Assembly (NCBI GenBank): GCA_029259775.1
Contig: JAJDEN010000066.1
Location: 1 to 56,192, forward strand
Reading direction: 5' to 3'
DNA: 56,192 nt
From: Planctomycetota bacterium
GTDB lineage: Bacteria > Planctomycetota > PLA2 > JAEUHO01
In this document: one piece after another, positions 41,630 to 49,806 of the stretch
How the letters are laid out: every line of letters begins with the position of its first letter
Position numbering within the stretch: the first letter of the stretch is position 1
Translations under genes and position numbers: made by a program
Notes under the pieces: generated by a model
The model's database searches: none
What the model was told of the DNA's origin: nothing
What the model saw: the letters and a program-made list of their open reading frames with translations, nothing else

Positions 41630-42844
41630 GTGTGGGAGCAGATCCGCTCGAACCGGCGGCGCGCCGTCTTCATCGTCACCACGATGGGGGTGCTGCTCGT
41701 TGCCATCGGCATGGCCGTGGCGGCGGTGTTCACCGGCGACCCCGGCGCCATCGTCGTCGGTGGGGTCGGTGCGCTCGTGCTGTGGCTCATCATGTGGATG
41801 GTCACCCTCAGCCAGGGCGACGACATCATGCTGCGCATGGCCGGTGCCAGGCAGATCGAGCACAAGGATCACCCGACGCTGTTCAACATCGTGGACGAGA
41901 TGAGCATCGCCGCGGCGCTGCCGAACCGGCCGCGCGTGTTTGTCGTCGATGACCCGTCGCCGAACGCCTTTGCCACGGGGCGCGATCCCAAGAAGGCAAG
42001 CGTCGCCGTCACCACGGGGCTGCTGCGCATCCTCGATCGTGACGAACTCCAGGGTGTCGTCGCCCACGAGATCGGCCACATCAAGAACCGCGACGTCGCC
42101 CTGATCACCACGGCCGGCATCATGGTCGGGAGCATCGTCCTGTTGGCCGAGATCGGCCTCCGGGCCATGTGGTACACGGGCGGCGGCATGCGGCGCTCCC
42201 GCACGTCCAGCGACAAGGGCGGCGGCCAGGCGGTCATGATGATCGTCGCGATCGTGCTGCTGATCCTGGCGCCGATCCTGGCGCAACTCATCTACTTCGC
42301 GCTGTCGCGGCGGCGCGAGTATCTGGCCGACGCCTCCGGGGCGATGTTCACGCGCTACCCGGAGGGACTGGCGTCGGCCCTCGAGAAGCTGAGCGGCACG
42401 ACGACGGCGTTGGCGGACACCAGCCGCGTCACCGCCCCGATGTACATCGTGCGGCCGCTCAAGCAGGGCGAGAGGATGAGCGCGACATCACGCTTCGCGA
42501 CGCACCCGCCGATCGCCGAGCGCGTCCGGATCCTCCGGACCATGGCGGGGGGCGCCGACTTCCGCGCGTACGACGCCGCCTACCAAGGCGTGAAGGGCCG
42601 CAGCATCGTCGGCGTGCACACGCTGGATGAGACCAAGGGCGTCGCGCTGCGCGACAACGAGAAGGACCTGAGCACGAACCGTGAGCGCGCCCGGGCCGCC
42701 TCCGACGCCTATCTCACGGCGTCCGGCTACGGCGTGCGTCGCTGCACGAACTGTGGCGCGTCCGTCAAGATCCCGCCCTCCCTCGCGGAGCGCGTCCAGG
42801 CCTGCCCTCGCTGCAAAGGGGATCTGGCACCGGCGGCCCAGTAG
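41630..42844 (+). CDS. M48-family (HtpX-like) membrane metalloprotease with C-terminal zinc ribbon
   Basis: A 404-residue membrane protease. Two N-terminal helices (about residues 12-33 and 38-58) are followed by the catalytic motif HEIGH (His146-His150) in GVVAHEIGHIKNRD; the third zinc ligand is the Glu in REYLADASGA. Two further helices lie between. The C-terminal about 35 residues form a separate zinc-ribbon-like module (RRCTNCGASVK..VQACPRCKGDL), which HtpX of E. coli lacks. The start is GTG 41630, nine bases after GGGAGAG; the ATG at 41600 precedes the ribosome site. Together with LemA upstream it probably degrades damaged membrane proteins. Confidence 0.9.
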   Translation: MWEQIRSNRRRAVFIVTTMGVLLVAIGMAVAAVFTGDPGAIVVGGVGALVLWLIMWMVTLSQGDDIMLRMAGARQIEHKDHPTLFNIVDEMSIAAALPNRPRVFVVDDPSPNAFATGRDPKKASVAVTTGLLRILDRDELQGVVAHEIGHIKNRDVALITTAGIMVGSIVLLAEIGLRAMWYTGGGMRRSRTSSDKGGGQAVMMIVAIVLLILAPILAQLIYFALSRRREYLADASGAMFTRYPEGLASALEKLSGTTTALADTSRVTAPMYIVRPLKQGERMSATSRFATHPPIAERVRILRTMAGGADFRAYDAAYQGVKGRSIVGVHTLDETKGVALRDNEKDLSTNRERARAASDAYLTASGYGVRRCTNCGASVKIPPSLAERVQACPRCKGDLAPAAQ

Positions 42845-42847
42845 TCT
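42842..42847 (+). promoter_or_regulatory. Putative -10 box TAGTCT, leaderless
   Basis: TAGTCT ends seven bases before ATG 42855 and overlaps the stop codon of the protease gene, so it could also be chance. Confidence 0.3.
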
Positions 42848-42854
42848 CGGCGTC

Positions 42855-44135
42855 ATGCTGGATGCCGTAGAAGACCTGCTCGCCTACATCGACGCTTCCC
42901 CCACGCCGTACCACTGCGTGTCAGAGACGGCCCGCCGTCTCGAGGCCGCCGGGTGGGTCCGCCTGGACGAGGGCGAAGCCTGGAACGCCGCGCCCGGTCT
43001 GCGCGGCTACGTGGTGCGCGCGGAGGGCAGCATCGTCGCTTTCCAGCTCGGCTCAGGCTCGCTCGCCGAGGGCGGCCTGCGCATCGTCGGCGCCCACACG
43101 GACTCGCCCAACCTGCGCGTGAAGCCACTGGCCCAGCGCGACGGGCACGGCGTGCGCCAACTCACGGTCGAGCCCTACGGCGGCCTGCTGCACTACACCT
43201 GGTTCGACCGCGACTGCTCGCTGGCCGGCCGCATCCAGCTCGGCGGAGATACGCCGCGCACCGTGCTCGTCGATCTCGAGCGGCCCATGGCGCGCATCTC
43301 GAGCCTCGCGATCCACCTCAACCGTGAGCTCGCCGAGACCGGCTTCAAGCCCAATGCCCAGCAGCACATGCATCCCCTGTACGCCCTTGAAGGCGGGCCT
43401 TCGCTCGACGACGTCCTCGACGAGGCGCTGACCGACCACGGCGCCACACATGCCGACGTGCTGGCGCATGACCTGATGCTCTACGACGTGCAGGAAGCGG
43501 CGCTCTCCGGCGCGGACGAGGCGTTCGTGCATGCCAGTCGCCTCGACAACCAGGCCTCCTGCCACGCCGCGCTGACCGCGCTGTTGCGCTCTGCCGCGAC
43601 GGACGACACGCCTGCGGGTTGCCGCATGATCGCGTTCTGGGACCACGAAGAGGTCGGTAGCAGCAGCGTGTCCGGCGCACGCGGCGCCCTGCTGCGGGAC
43701 GTCGTCTCGCGCTTGGCGGGCGGCGGCGAAGATCTGCGCCGGGCGATCGCGAACTCACTGCTGATCTCGGCCGACATGGCCCACGGCGTCCACGCGAACT
43801 ACCCCGAGCGTCACGACGCGCAGCACATGCCGCTGCTCGGCCACGGGCCGGTCGTGAAGTGGAACGTCAATCAGTCCTACACCAGCGACGCCGTCACCGG
43901 CGGCGCCTTCGTCGATCTCTGCAGCAAGGCCGGCGTCACGCCGCAGCACTACTCGCATCGCAACGACCTGCGCTGCGGCTCGACGATCGGCCCGCTGGCC
44001 TCGTCGCAGCTCGGCATTCGCACGGTGGACGTCGGCAACCCCATGCTCTCGATGCACTCGTGCCGCGAGATGTGCGCCGCCGCCGACCACGAGCCGATGA
44101 TCCGCGTGCTTGCCACGCACTTCGACCAGGCTTGA
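42855..44135 (+). CDS. apeB: M18-family aspartyl aminopeptidase
   Basis: A 426-residue cytosolic di-zinc aminopeptidase of the M18 family, which removes N-terminal acidic or other residues from peptides. Ligand motifs are GAHTDSPNLRVKP (His), HASRLDNQAS (bridging Asp), FWDHEEVGS (catalytic Glu pair), ISADMAHGVHANYPERHD (Asp) and LSMHSCREM (His). The length and the dimerisation-domain sequence between about residues 95 and 230 fit the family. It begins ten bases after the M48 peptidase stop and ten bases before a methyltransferase, so read-through transcription is likely. No signal peptide is present. Confidence 0.94.
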   Translation: MLDAVEDLLAYIDASPTPYHCVSETARRLEAAGWVRLDEGEAWNAAPGLRGYVVRAEGSIVAFQLGSGSLAEGGLRIVGAHTDSPNLRVKPLAQRDGHGVRQLTVEPYGGLLHYTWFDRDCSLAGRIQLGGDTPRTVLVDLERPMARISSLAIHLNRELAETGFKPNAQQHMHPLYALEGGPSLDDVLDEALTDHGATHADVLAHDLMLYDVQEAALSGADEAFVHASRLDNQASCHAALTALLRSAATDDTPAGCRMIAFWDHEEVGSSSVSGARGALLRDVVSRLAGGGEDLRRAIANSLLISADMAHGVHANYPERHDAQHMPLLGHGPVVKWNVNQSYTSDAVTGGAFVDLCSKAGVTPQHYSHRNDLRCGSTIGPLASSQLGIRTVDVGNPMLSMHSCREMCAAADHEPMIRVLATHFDQA

Positions 44136-44145
44136 GCGAGGCGTC

Positions 44146-44850
44146 ATGAGTGACCAGGCACCGCTAGCGTCCAACGGTGATCGCGACGTCCGCCAGGATC
44201 CGCACGCCCGTGTGCGTGACGTGTTCGACGACTGGGCGACGCGGGGCCGCGCCGAGGGCATGGAGACAGGCCACGCGTTCGGTGCCCGCGCCGGATTCGA
44301 GCGCCTCGAGTTGGCCCCCGGGGATCACTACCTGGACCTGGGCTGCGGCAATGGCTACACGGTCCGCTGGGCTGCGCCTCTGGTCGGCGACGAGGGCCAC
44401 GCCGTCGGCATCGATCTCAGCCCGAACATGGTCGAGCGCGCACGCGCGGCCAGCGCCGGGCTCGGCAACGTGCAGTTCGACGAGTCCGCGTTCCCGCAAC
44501 ACTGCCTGCCGCGCGGCTCGTTCCGCGGGATCTTCTCGATGGAGGTCCTCTACTACCTGCCGGATCTCGACGGGGCGCTCCTCGAGATCGCACGCTTGCT
44601 CATGCCGGGCGGTCGTTTCGCTTGTGTCGTGGACTACTACCGCGAGAACGCCGACAGCCACTCGTGGCCGGACGATCTCGGCGTCCCGATGACCCTGCTG
44701 AGCATGGCCGGCTGGCGCGCCGCGTTCGAGACCGCTGGCCTCGCGGTTCGCGAGCAGACCTGCGTCCCGTGGCCGCTCGAGCCGGGCGCCGAGCCGGGCT
44801 GGAAGCACACCCAGGGCTCGTTGCTCACGGTCGGCGAGCTGCCGGCGTAG
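44146..44850 (+). CDS. Class I SAM-dependent methyltransferase
   Basis: A 234-residue methyltransferase. Motif I is LDLGCGNGYTVRW (about residues 64-76), motif II includes AVGIDLSPNMVERARA, and SMEVLYYLPDLDGALLEIARLLMPGGRF matches post-motif regions of ubiquinone/sterol-type enzymes. The C-terminal part varies and probably sets the substrate, which cannot be inferred. It starts ten bases after the M18 aminopeptidase gene and ends 16 bases before the stop of a convergent gene. Confidence 0.88.
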   Translation: MSDQAPLASNGDRDVRQDPHARVRDVFDDWATRGRAEGMETGHAFGARAGFERLELAPGDHYLDLGCGNGYTVRWAAPLVGDEGHAVGIDLSPNMVERARAASAGLGNVQFDESAFPQHCLPRGSFRGIFSMEVLYYLPDLDGALLEIARLLMPGGRFACVVDYYRENADSHSWPDDLGVPMTLLSMAGWRAAFETAGLAVREQTCVPWPLEPGAEPGWKHTQGSLLTVGELPA

Positions 44851-44853
44851 CGC

Positions 44854-44875
44854 CTACTTGGCGAGGCTACTTGGC
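44854..44875. repeat. 13-bp tandem duplication over a stop codon
   Basis: CTACTTGGCGAGG is followed directly by CTACTTGGC; the second CTA is the stop codon (TAG on the minus strand) of the thioredoxin-HEAT gene. Confidence 0.8.
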
Positions 44876-45979
44876 CGACCGACGGATGCGCGCGAGCGCC
44901 TGGGCCGCCGAGGCTTCCACCGGCTGGTAGTCCTTCCCCGCCGGGGGCTTCCGCGCTGCGATGCGCTCGAGCAGTGGGATGGCGGCCTTGGCACCAGGCC
45001 CGATGGCGGTGAGCGCCAGCACGCACGCGAGGGCCTCGTGCCGGCCCGGGGCTCGCTCGAGAGCGCCCATCAGCGCCGGTACGGCGCTCGTGGCCTTGGC
45101 CCCGAGCCACCGCACGCCGCGTGCGGCCCCGTAGGGCGAGAGCCGCGGAGACTCGAGCACGCGGATCAGCGTGGGCACCACGCGCTTGCCATCCTGGTCG
45201 ATCTTGCTGAGGGCGTAGGCCGCGCCGGGCTGACCTGCGAGCGCGGCGCGTTCGAGGTAGGGGAGCGCTTCCTTCGCCGCTGGGCCGATGCCGGCCAGGG
45301 CACGCGCCGCGGCCTCGGCTTGCGTGCGGCGCGTGGTGCCCTTCGGAGCCACCAAGAACTCGATCAGGGCGGGCACTGCGGCCGCCGCCATGCGACCCAG
45401 CCCGCGGATGTGCCAGAGGCCGTCCTCGCGGATCTCCGCGCGCTCGTCCCGCAGCATCCGCAGCAGGAGTTCGGTGCCGCGCATGCCGACGCGCCGCTTG
45501 TGGGTGACGTCGTCCATGGCCGAGAGCACGTCAACGCTCTTCATGGGCTCGCGACCGGCGACGACGCCCACGCGGCCCGACCAACTGCCTTCGCCGCGCT
45601 GGTCCAGCAAGCGTCGCACCTCGCCGCCCTGGGCGTCGATCGCGAGGACGTAGGCGTTGTTGCGGGTCACGAGGAGTTCCTTGGTCCCCGGCGCGTTTCC
45701 GTTCCGCGTGTCGAACCGGAGGAGGACGAACGCGGCCGCGCGCTTCTCGAACGCAGGGTCCTTGGCGAGTGCCTGCACGAGGCTGGGGCAGTGGGCGCCT
45801 CAGGTGCCGTCTTCGATGACGATGAGCAGCGGCCTGCCGGCCTTCGTCGCTGCGGAGCGCGCCGCCGCGAGGTCCTTGTGCCACGTCGGCCCGGCGGTGC
45901 CTTCCGGCTCGGCCTGGGCGTCGCCGGCGAAGACAAGCACGCCGGTCAGCAGGGCGCAGAGCAGCCGACGGGGTGTCAT
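44867..45979 (-). CDS. Exported thioredoxin-fold/HEAT-repeat protein, candidate selenoprotein
   Basis: Read through an in-frame TGA at 45802-45800, this is a 370-residue protein. A signal peptide (about residues 1-22, MTPRRLLCALLTGVLVFAG) is followed by a thioredoxin-like domain (about 31-110): GRPLLIVIEDGT-U60-GAHCPSLVQALAKDPAF aligns with the region holding the CxxC in secreted thioredoxin-HEAT proteins. Sec60 would sit at the nucleophile position, with Cys64 as partner (U-x3-C). From about residue 150 the chain is made of HEAT-type helix pairs (AAVPALIEFLV, ALPYLERAALAGQP, SAVPALMGALERAPG, AAIPLLERIAARKP). The frame is identical on both sides of the TGA, and no start signal precedes the second part. 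A GGGAGG ribosome site and a TAGACT box support the start. A recent stop mutation is the alternative. Confidence 0.7.
45771..45783 (-). promoter_or_regulatory. Candidate bacterial SECIS hairpin (thioredoxin-HEAT gene)
   Basis: On the coding strand GCCT-CGTGC-AGGC forms a four-base-pair stem with G at the second loop position, 21 bases after the TGA. The spacing fits a bacterial SECIS; the stem is weak and other pairings are possible. Confidence 0.3.
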
Positions 45980-46000
45980 GGGGCCTCCCAAGGTAGGACG

Positions 46001-46006
46001 AGTCTA
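46001..46006 (-). promoter_or_regulatory. Putative -10 box TAGACT
   Basis: TAGACT lies 21 bases upstream of the thioredoxin-HEAT start, with GGGAGG between them. Confidence 0.45.
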
Positions 46007-46103
46007 GCCGTGCCGGGATTGCGCCGAATGCGCGCCAAGGCTGCCCGCAGGCGCGAGCCCGGCGGATTGTTGGACTTTTCGTGCCGGACCGGGGCTGCTC
46101 CGA

Positions 46104-46109
46104 TACAAC
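46104..46109 (+). promoter_or_regulatory. Putative -10 box TACAAC, leaderless
   Basis: TACAAC ends six bases before the ATG of the ETF-QO gene, with no ribosome site. Confidence 0.4.
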
Positions 46110-46115
46110 CCCTGC

Positions 46116-47771
46116 ATGGCCCAGGTCGTTCCCGCACGTCATCAGCCCGCCCTCGACCTCGATCGCTTCCTGGTGAAGGACACGCCGGACGACGAAGCCG
46201 TCCCGATGGACGTCGTCTTCGTCGGCGCCGGCCCGGCGAGCCTCGCCGGGGCCATCGAGCTCGCGCGCCTCGTGGCCAAGGACGGCGACGAGGGCGGCGC
46301 CCTCGGCGAGATCGAGATCGCCGTGCTGGAGAAGGCCGCCGAGCTCGGGCAGCACACGCTCTCGGGCGCGGTCGTCAATCCGCGCGCGATGCAGGAACTC
46401 TTCCCGGAGCTGTCGCTGGAGGACTTCCCGTTCCGCCGGCCGGTATCGAAGGAGCGCGTCTACCTCTTCACGAAGAAGCGCGCGCTGCGCATCCCCGCGC
46501 CGCCGCCGATGTGGAACCACGGCAACCAGATCGCTTCGATCTGCGAGATCGTCAGCTGGCTCGGCGAGAAGGCCGAGGGGCTCGGCGTGAACATCTTCAC
46601 CGGCTTCCCCGTCGAGTCCCTGCTGATCGACGGCGACACCGTGCGGGGTGTGCGCACGACGGCGACGGGGCTGGGTCGTGACGGGGCGCCCGGACCCGGC
46701 CACGAGCCCGCTGGTGACATCACCGCGCGCGTCACCGTGCTCGGCGAAGGCAACCGCGGTCCGCTGGCGCAGGCGTGGCAGCAGTGGCAAGGCATTGGCT
46801 CGCCCAACCCCCAGATCCACGCGCTCGGCGTGAAGGAGATCTGGGAGACCAAGCAGCCGCTCGACGCGATCGTCCACACCCTGGGCTGGCCGCTGCCGCG
46901 CAGTGCCTTCGGCGGCAGCTTCATCTACCCGCTGGCCGACGACCTCGTGGCCCTCGGCCTCGTGGTGGGCCTCGACTACGAGCGCCACGACACCGACGTG
47001 CACCGCATGCTCCAGGAGTTCAAGCAGCACCCCTACGTCAGCAAGCTGCTCGACGGCGGCGAGCTCGTCGAGTGGGGGGCCAAGACCATCCCCGAAGGCG
47101 GCTGGCACGCCCTGCCCGAGAAGATGACCGGCAACGGTGTCATGTTGGTGGGGGACGCCGCGGGCTTCGTCGACGTCGCCTCGCTCAAGGGCATTCACTA
47201 CGCCATGCATTCTGGCGTCCTCGCCGCGCGCGCGATCTTCGACGCGCTCAAGAAGGGCGACGTGTCCCAGGCCGGGCTCGCAAGCTACGACACCGCGGTG
47301 CGCGAGAGTTACATCGGGAAGGACCTCAAGAAGCGCCGCAACATGCGCCTCGCCTTCAAGTCGGGCTTCGTCTGGGGCGCGATCAAGTCGACGTTCATGA
47401 TCCTGACGAAGGGCTTCTTCCCGGGCAAGCGGATCGCGTCGGAGGACGACGCCTCCGAGCCGAAGACGGTCGTCGAGAGCACGCCGTTCACCCCCGACGG
47501 CACGCGCACGATCCAGAAGGTCGATGGCGTCTTCAAGGCAGGCAACCAGACGCGTGACGACATCCCGTCGCATCTCACGGCGGCCCCGGACGTGCCGCCC
47601 GACGTGGCCCAACTCTACGAGCATCTCTGCCCGGCCGGCGTCTACGAGGCCACCGAGGACGGGCTGGTCATCAACGCGCCAAACTGCGTCGATTGCCGAG
47701 CCACCGACGTGCTGGGCCCGCGCTGGGCCCCGCGCGAAGGCGGCAGCGGGCCGCGCTACAGGCGCATGTAG
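46116..47771 (+). CDS. Electron transfer flavoprotein-ubiquinone oxidoreductase (ETF-QO), one cluster Cys missing
   Basis: A 551-residue FAD and iron-sulfur protein that passes electrons from ETF (beta-oxidation, amino-acid oxidation) to quinone. An N-terminal FAD site (VVFVGAGPASLAGAIELA) and the family segments LEKAAELGQHTLSGAVVNPRA, GEGNRGPLAQ, GGSFIYPLADD and GNGVMLVGDAAGFVD are present. The C-terminal cluster domain has Cys505 (HLCPAGVYE), Cys524 and Cys527 (NCVDCRATD). Canonical enzymes have C-V-H-C-K-T-C there; the fourth cluster ligand is Thr530 here. The final EGGSGPRYRRM matches the family end. The [4Fe-4S] cluster may be altered, lost, or use another ligand. No etfAB genes are nearby. 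Confidence 0.93.
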   Translation: MAQVVPARHQPALDLDRFLVKDTPDDEAVPMDVVFVGAGPASLAGAIELARLVAKDGDEGGALGEIEIAVLEKAAELGQHTLSGAVVNPRAMQELFPELSLEDFPFRRPVSKERVYLFTKKRALRIPAPPPMWNHGNQIASICEIVSWLGEKAEGLGVNIFTGFPVESLLIDGDTVRGVRTTATGLGRDGAPGPGHEPAGDITARVTVLGEGNRGPLAQAWQQWQGIGSPNPQIHALGVKEIWETKQPLDAIVHTLGWPLPRSAFGGSFIYPLADDLVALGLVVGLDYERHDTDVHRMLQEFKQHPYVSKLLDGGELVEWGAKTIPEGGWHALPEKMTGNGVMLVGDAAGFVDVASLKGIHYAMHSGVLAARAIFDALKKGDVSQAGLASYDTAVRESYIGKDLKKRRNMRLAFKSGFVWGAIKSTFMILTKGFFPGKRIASEDDASEPKTVVESTPFTPDGTRTIQKVDGVFKAGNQTRDDIPSHLTAAPDVPPDVAQLYEHLCPAGVYEATEDGLVINAPNCVDCRATDVLGPRWAPREGGSGPRYRRM

Positions 47772-47860
47772 CTTCGGAATCGGCCGGGAATCCGTCTAGG
47801 ACATTGAGCCTGCCCCGCCGCTCAGGCATGCTCGTTCGTTCGAACCCGAGGGAGAGACCC

Positions 47861-48352
47861 ATGAACAAGACCCAGCTCATCATGATCGCCGCCATCGGCG
47901 GCATCGCCGCAGCCGTTGGCTGCTTCCTGCCCTGGATCAGCATCAACGTAGGCCCGATCTCGGCGTCGCAGAATGCCCTCCACGGCATGTGGACGGCGGG
48001 CTGGTTGGTCCTCATCCTGGCGGGCGCCGGCGGCTTCTTTGCGTTCCTCAGCTGGCAGGGCAAGACCAAGTTGGTGCCGCTTCCCGCTGCCAAGCAGCTG
48101 CTCATCGGCGGTGCGTGCCTTGCGGGCGCCGCGGTCTTCACGCTCATCAACTTCATGAAGGACTTCGGCGCCAATGTCGGCGGCATGGGCGCCAGCCGCG
48201 GCTTTGGCCTCTGGCTCTCGCTCGCCGGCTCGATCGCGGGCGCGGTCTGCATGTTCCTCGTCCTGAAGCAGGGCAACCTCCTGCCCAAGGTGGCCGCTAG
48301 CGACTCGAGCGCGGACGGCGGAGGCGACGACAGCGCGAGCGGCGACGCTTGA
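47861..48352 (+). CDS. Hypothetical four-helix membrane protein
   Basis: A 163-residue protein with four hydrophobic helices (about residues 5-26, 44-64, 80-98 and 112-136) and a C-terminal acidic, Ser/Gly-rich tail (SSADGGGDDSASGDA). The opening resembles small bacterial membrane proteins with a CFLPWISI motif after helix 1, but no function is known. The start at 47861 is preceded by GAGGGAGAG. It stands alone between ETF-QO and the deiodinase-like gene. Confidence 0.6.
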   Translation: MNKTQLIMIAAIGGIAAAVGCFLPWISINVGPISASQNALHGMWTAGWLVLILAGAGGFFAFLSWQGKTKLVPLPAAKQLLIGGACLAGAAVFTLINFMKDFGANVGGMGASRGFGLWLSLAGSIAGAVCMFLVLKQGNLLPKVAASDSSADGGGDDSASGDA

Positions 48353-48404
48353 CCTTCGCCCCGCCTCCCTGTGCCGCGCGGCTGCGCTAGGGAGACCCTG
48401 TCGC

Positions 48405-48410
48405 TAGGAT
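48405..48410 (+). promoter_or_regulatory. Putative -10 box TAGGAT
   Basis: TAGGAT lies 26 bases before GTG 48437, with GGAGG five bases before that start. Confidence 0.4.
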
Positions 48411-48436
48411 GACTCCGGTCCCAACCGGAGGTGTCC

Positions 48437-49639
48437 GTGCTACCGATCCGTCAACTCACGATCTGCCTTGCGGTCGCCCTGCTGACGCTCGGCGGTTGCT
48501 GCTGCGTCCAGGAGCCGGCGTGTGGACATCCGTGGCCGGGTGACGAGATCGTCGCGATCCCCGAGCCGTACCCGCCCGCCCAGCGAACGACCGCGTGGCT
48601 CTACCTTGCGGCGAAGCACGACAAGGACGGCGACGGCGTCATCACGGCGGAGGAGTACGGGCGCGGCCCGAAGGCGTTCGCCAACCTCGACCGGGACGGC
48701 AACGGCAAGGTGACGGCGAGCGACGTCGGCCACGGACCCATCCATGCCCACGTGGTGAAGGCCACGCTGCTGCGCTACTTCCAGGACGACGAGCGCCCCA
48801 TGGACGTGACTCGCGACGAGCTGAAGGCTGGGTTCGCGAAGTACGACAGCAATGCTGACGGCAAGCTCAGTGCGAAGGAGTTCGCCATCGGGCGTGAGGC
48901 GTTCGACGACACCGGCAAGAGCGTGATCCCGAAGATGGTCGGCGGCATGGACGTGCATCGCTCGATGAGGCTCGAGACCGGCTCGGACGATGGGCGCGTC
49001 CACCTCTCGGCGCTCATGGCCTACTTCGACAAGATGACGGCGGGCGCCGGTGTCTTCACCATGCCGCCGCCCCGTGCGCGGCCCCCGGGGGCCAAGGCGC
49101 CGCCCGCAGCCGCTGCCGAGGGCGAGCCGGCGCCCGACTTCACGTTGCAGCCGCCCGGCGGCGGCACGCCCGTGACCCTCTCTGCGTTCCGGGGCAAGAG
49201 GCCCGTCGCGCTCATCTTTGGCAGCTACACCTGACCGCCCTTCCGCGACGCAGCCGGTCGGCTGCGCGGCCTCTGGGCCCGCCATGGCGAGCAGGTGGAG
49301 TTTCTCGTCGTCTACATCCGCGAGGCGCATGCGCTGGACGGTCGCTCGCCGTTGCGCACGGGCCTGCATCCGCTCGTCGAGGAGCCGCTCACGCTCGAGG
49401 AGCGTGGCGACGTGGCGAGCGTCTGCCTCACGAAGATGCAACTGGAGGGCATCCCGGCGGTCGTGGACGGCATGGACAACGCGGTCGCCAAGGCCTACCA
49501 GGCGGCGCCCGACCGCCTCTACCTGATCGGCCGTGACGGCAAGGTCGCGTTCCGCGGCGGCCGCGGTCCGTTCGGCTTCCTCCCGGACGAACTCGCCGAC
49601 GCCATCGCCAAAGAGCTCGCGGCCTCGACCAAGCCGTAG
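48437..49639 (+). CDS. EF-hand/deiodinase-like lipoprotein, candidate selenoprotein
   Basis: With the in-frame TGA at 49232-49234 read as selenocysteine this is a 400-residue protein. It has a lipoprotein signal (LLTLGGCCC), three EF-hand loops (DKDGDGVITAEE about residue 58, DRDGNGKVTASD about 83, DSNADGKLSAKE about 137) and a thioredoxin-fold domain from about residue 230. The latter matches iodothyronine deiodinases: ALIFGSYT-U266-PPF (family GSCT-U-PPF), VEFLVVYIREAHALDG (VYIxEAHxxDG) and DRLYLIGRDGKVAFRGGRGPFGF. Bacterial deiodinase-like proteins with Sec or Cys at this place are known; their substrate is not. Sec is supported by the family, the unshifted frame and a strong hairpin downstream. 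GTG 48437 is chosen over GTG 48431 because GGAGG overlaps the latter. The full-length reading is well supported. Confidence 0.85.
49249..49266 (+). promoter_or_regulatory. Candidate bacterial SECIS hairpin (deiodinase-like gene)
   Basis: CGCAGCC-GGTC-GGCTGCG is a perfect seven-base-pair stem with a GGTC tetraloop. The first loop G (49256) is 21 bases after the TGA. Both the spacing and the GGU in the loop resemble the E. coli fdhF SECIS. Confidence 0.65.
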
Positions 49640-49806
49640 CCGGTCGCCCCGCCCGGCCGTCGTCAGCACCCGGGTAGGGGCGGCCCGAGGCGAAGCCGGG
49701 TGGCCGCCCAAGCCAGCCTGATGTTCGGCCTTGGGCCATGGCGTGACGCCACCGGTCGCTTCCCTGCGACGGCGCCATCGAGAGGCAATCGCGAGCACGA
49801 GCCGCC

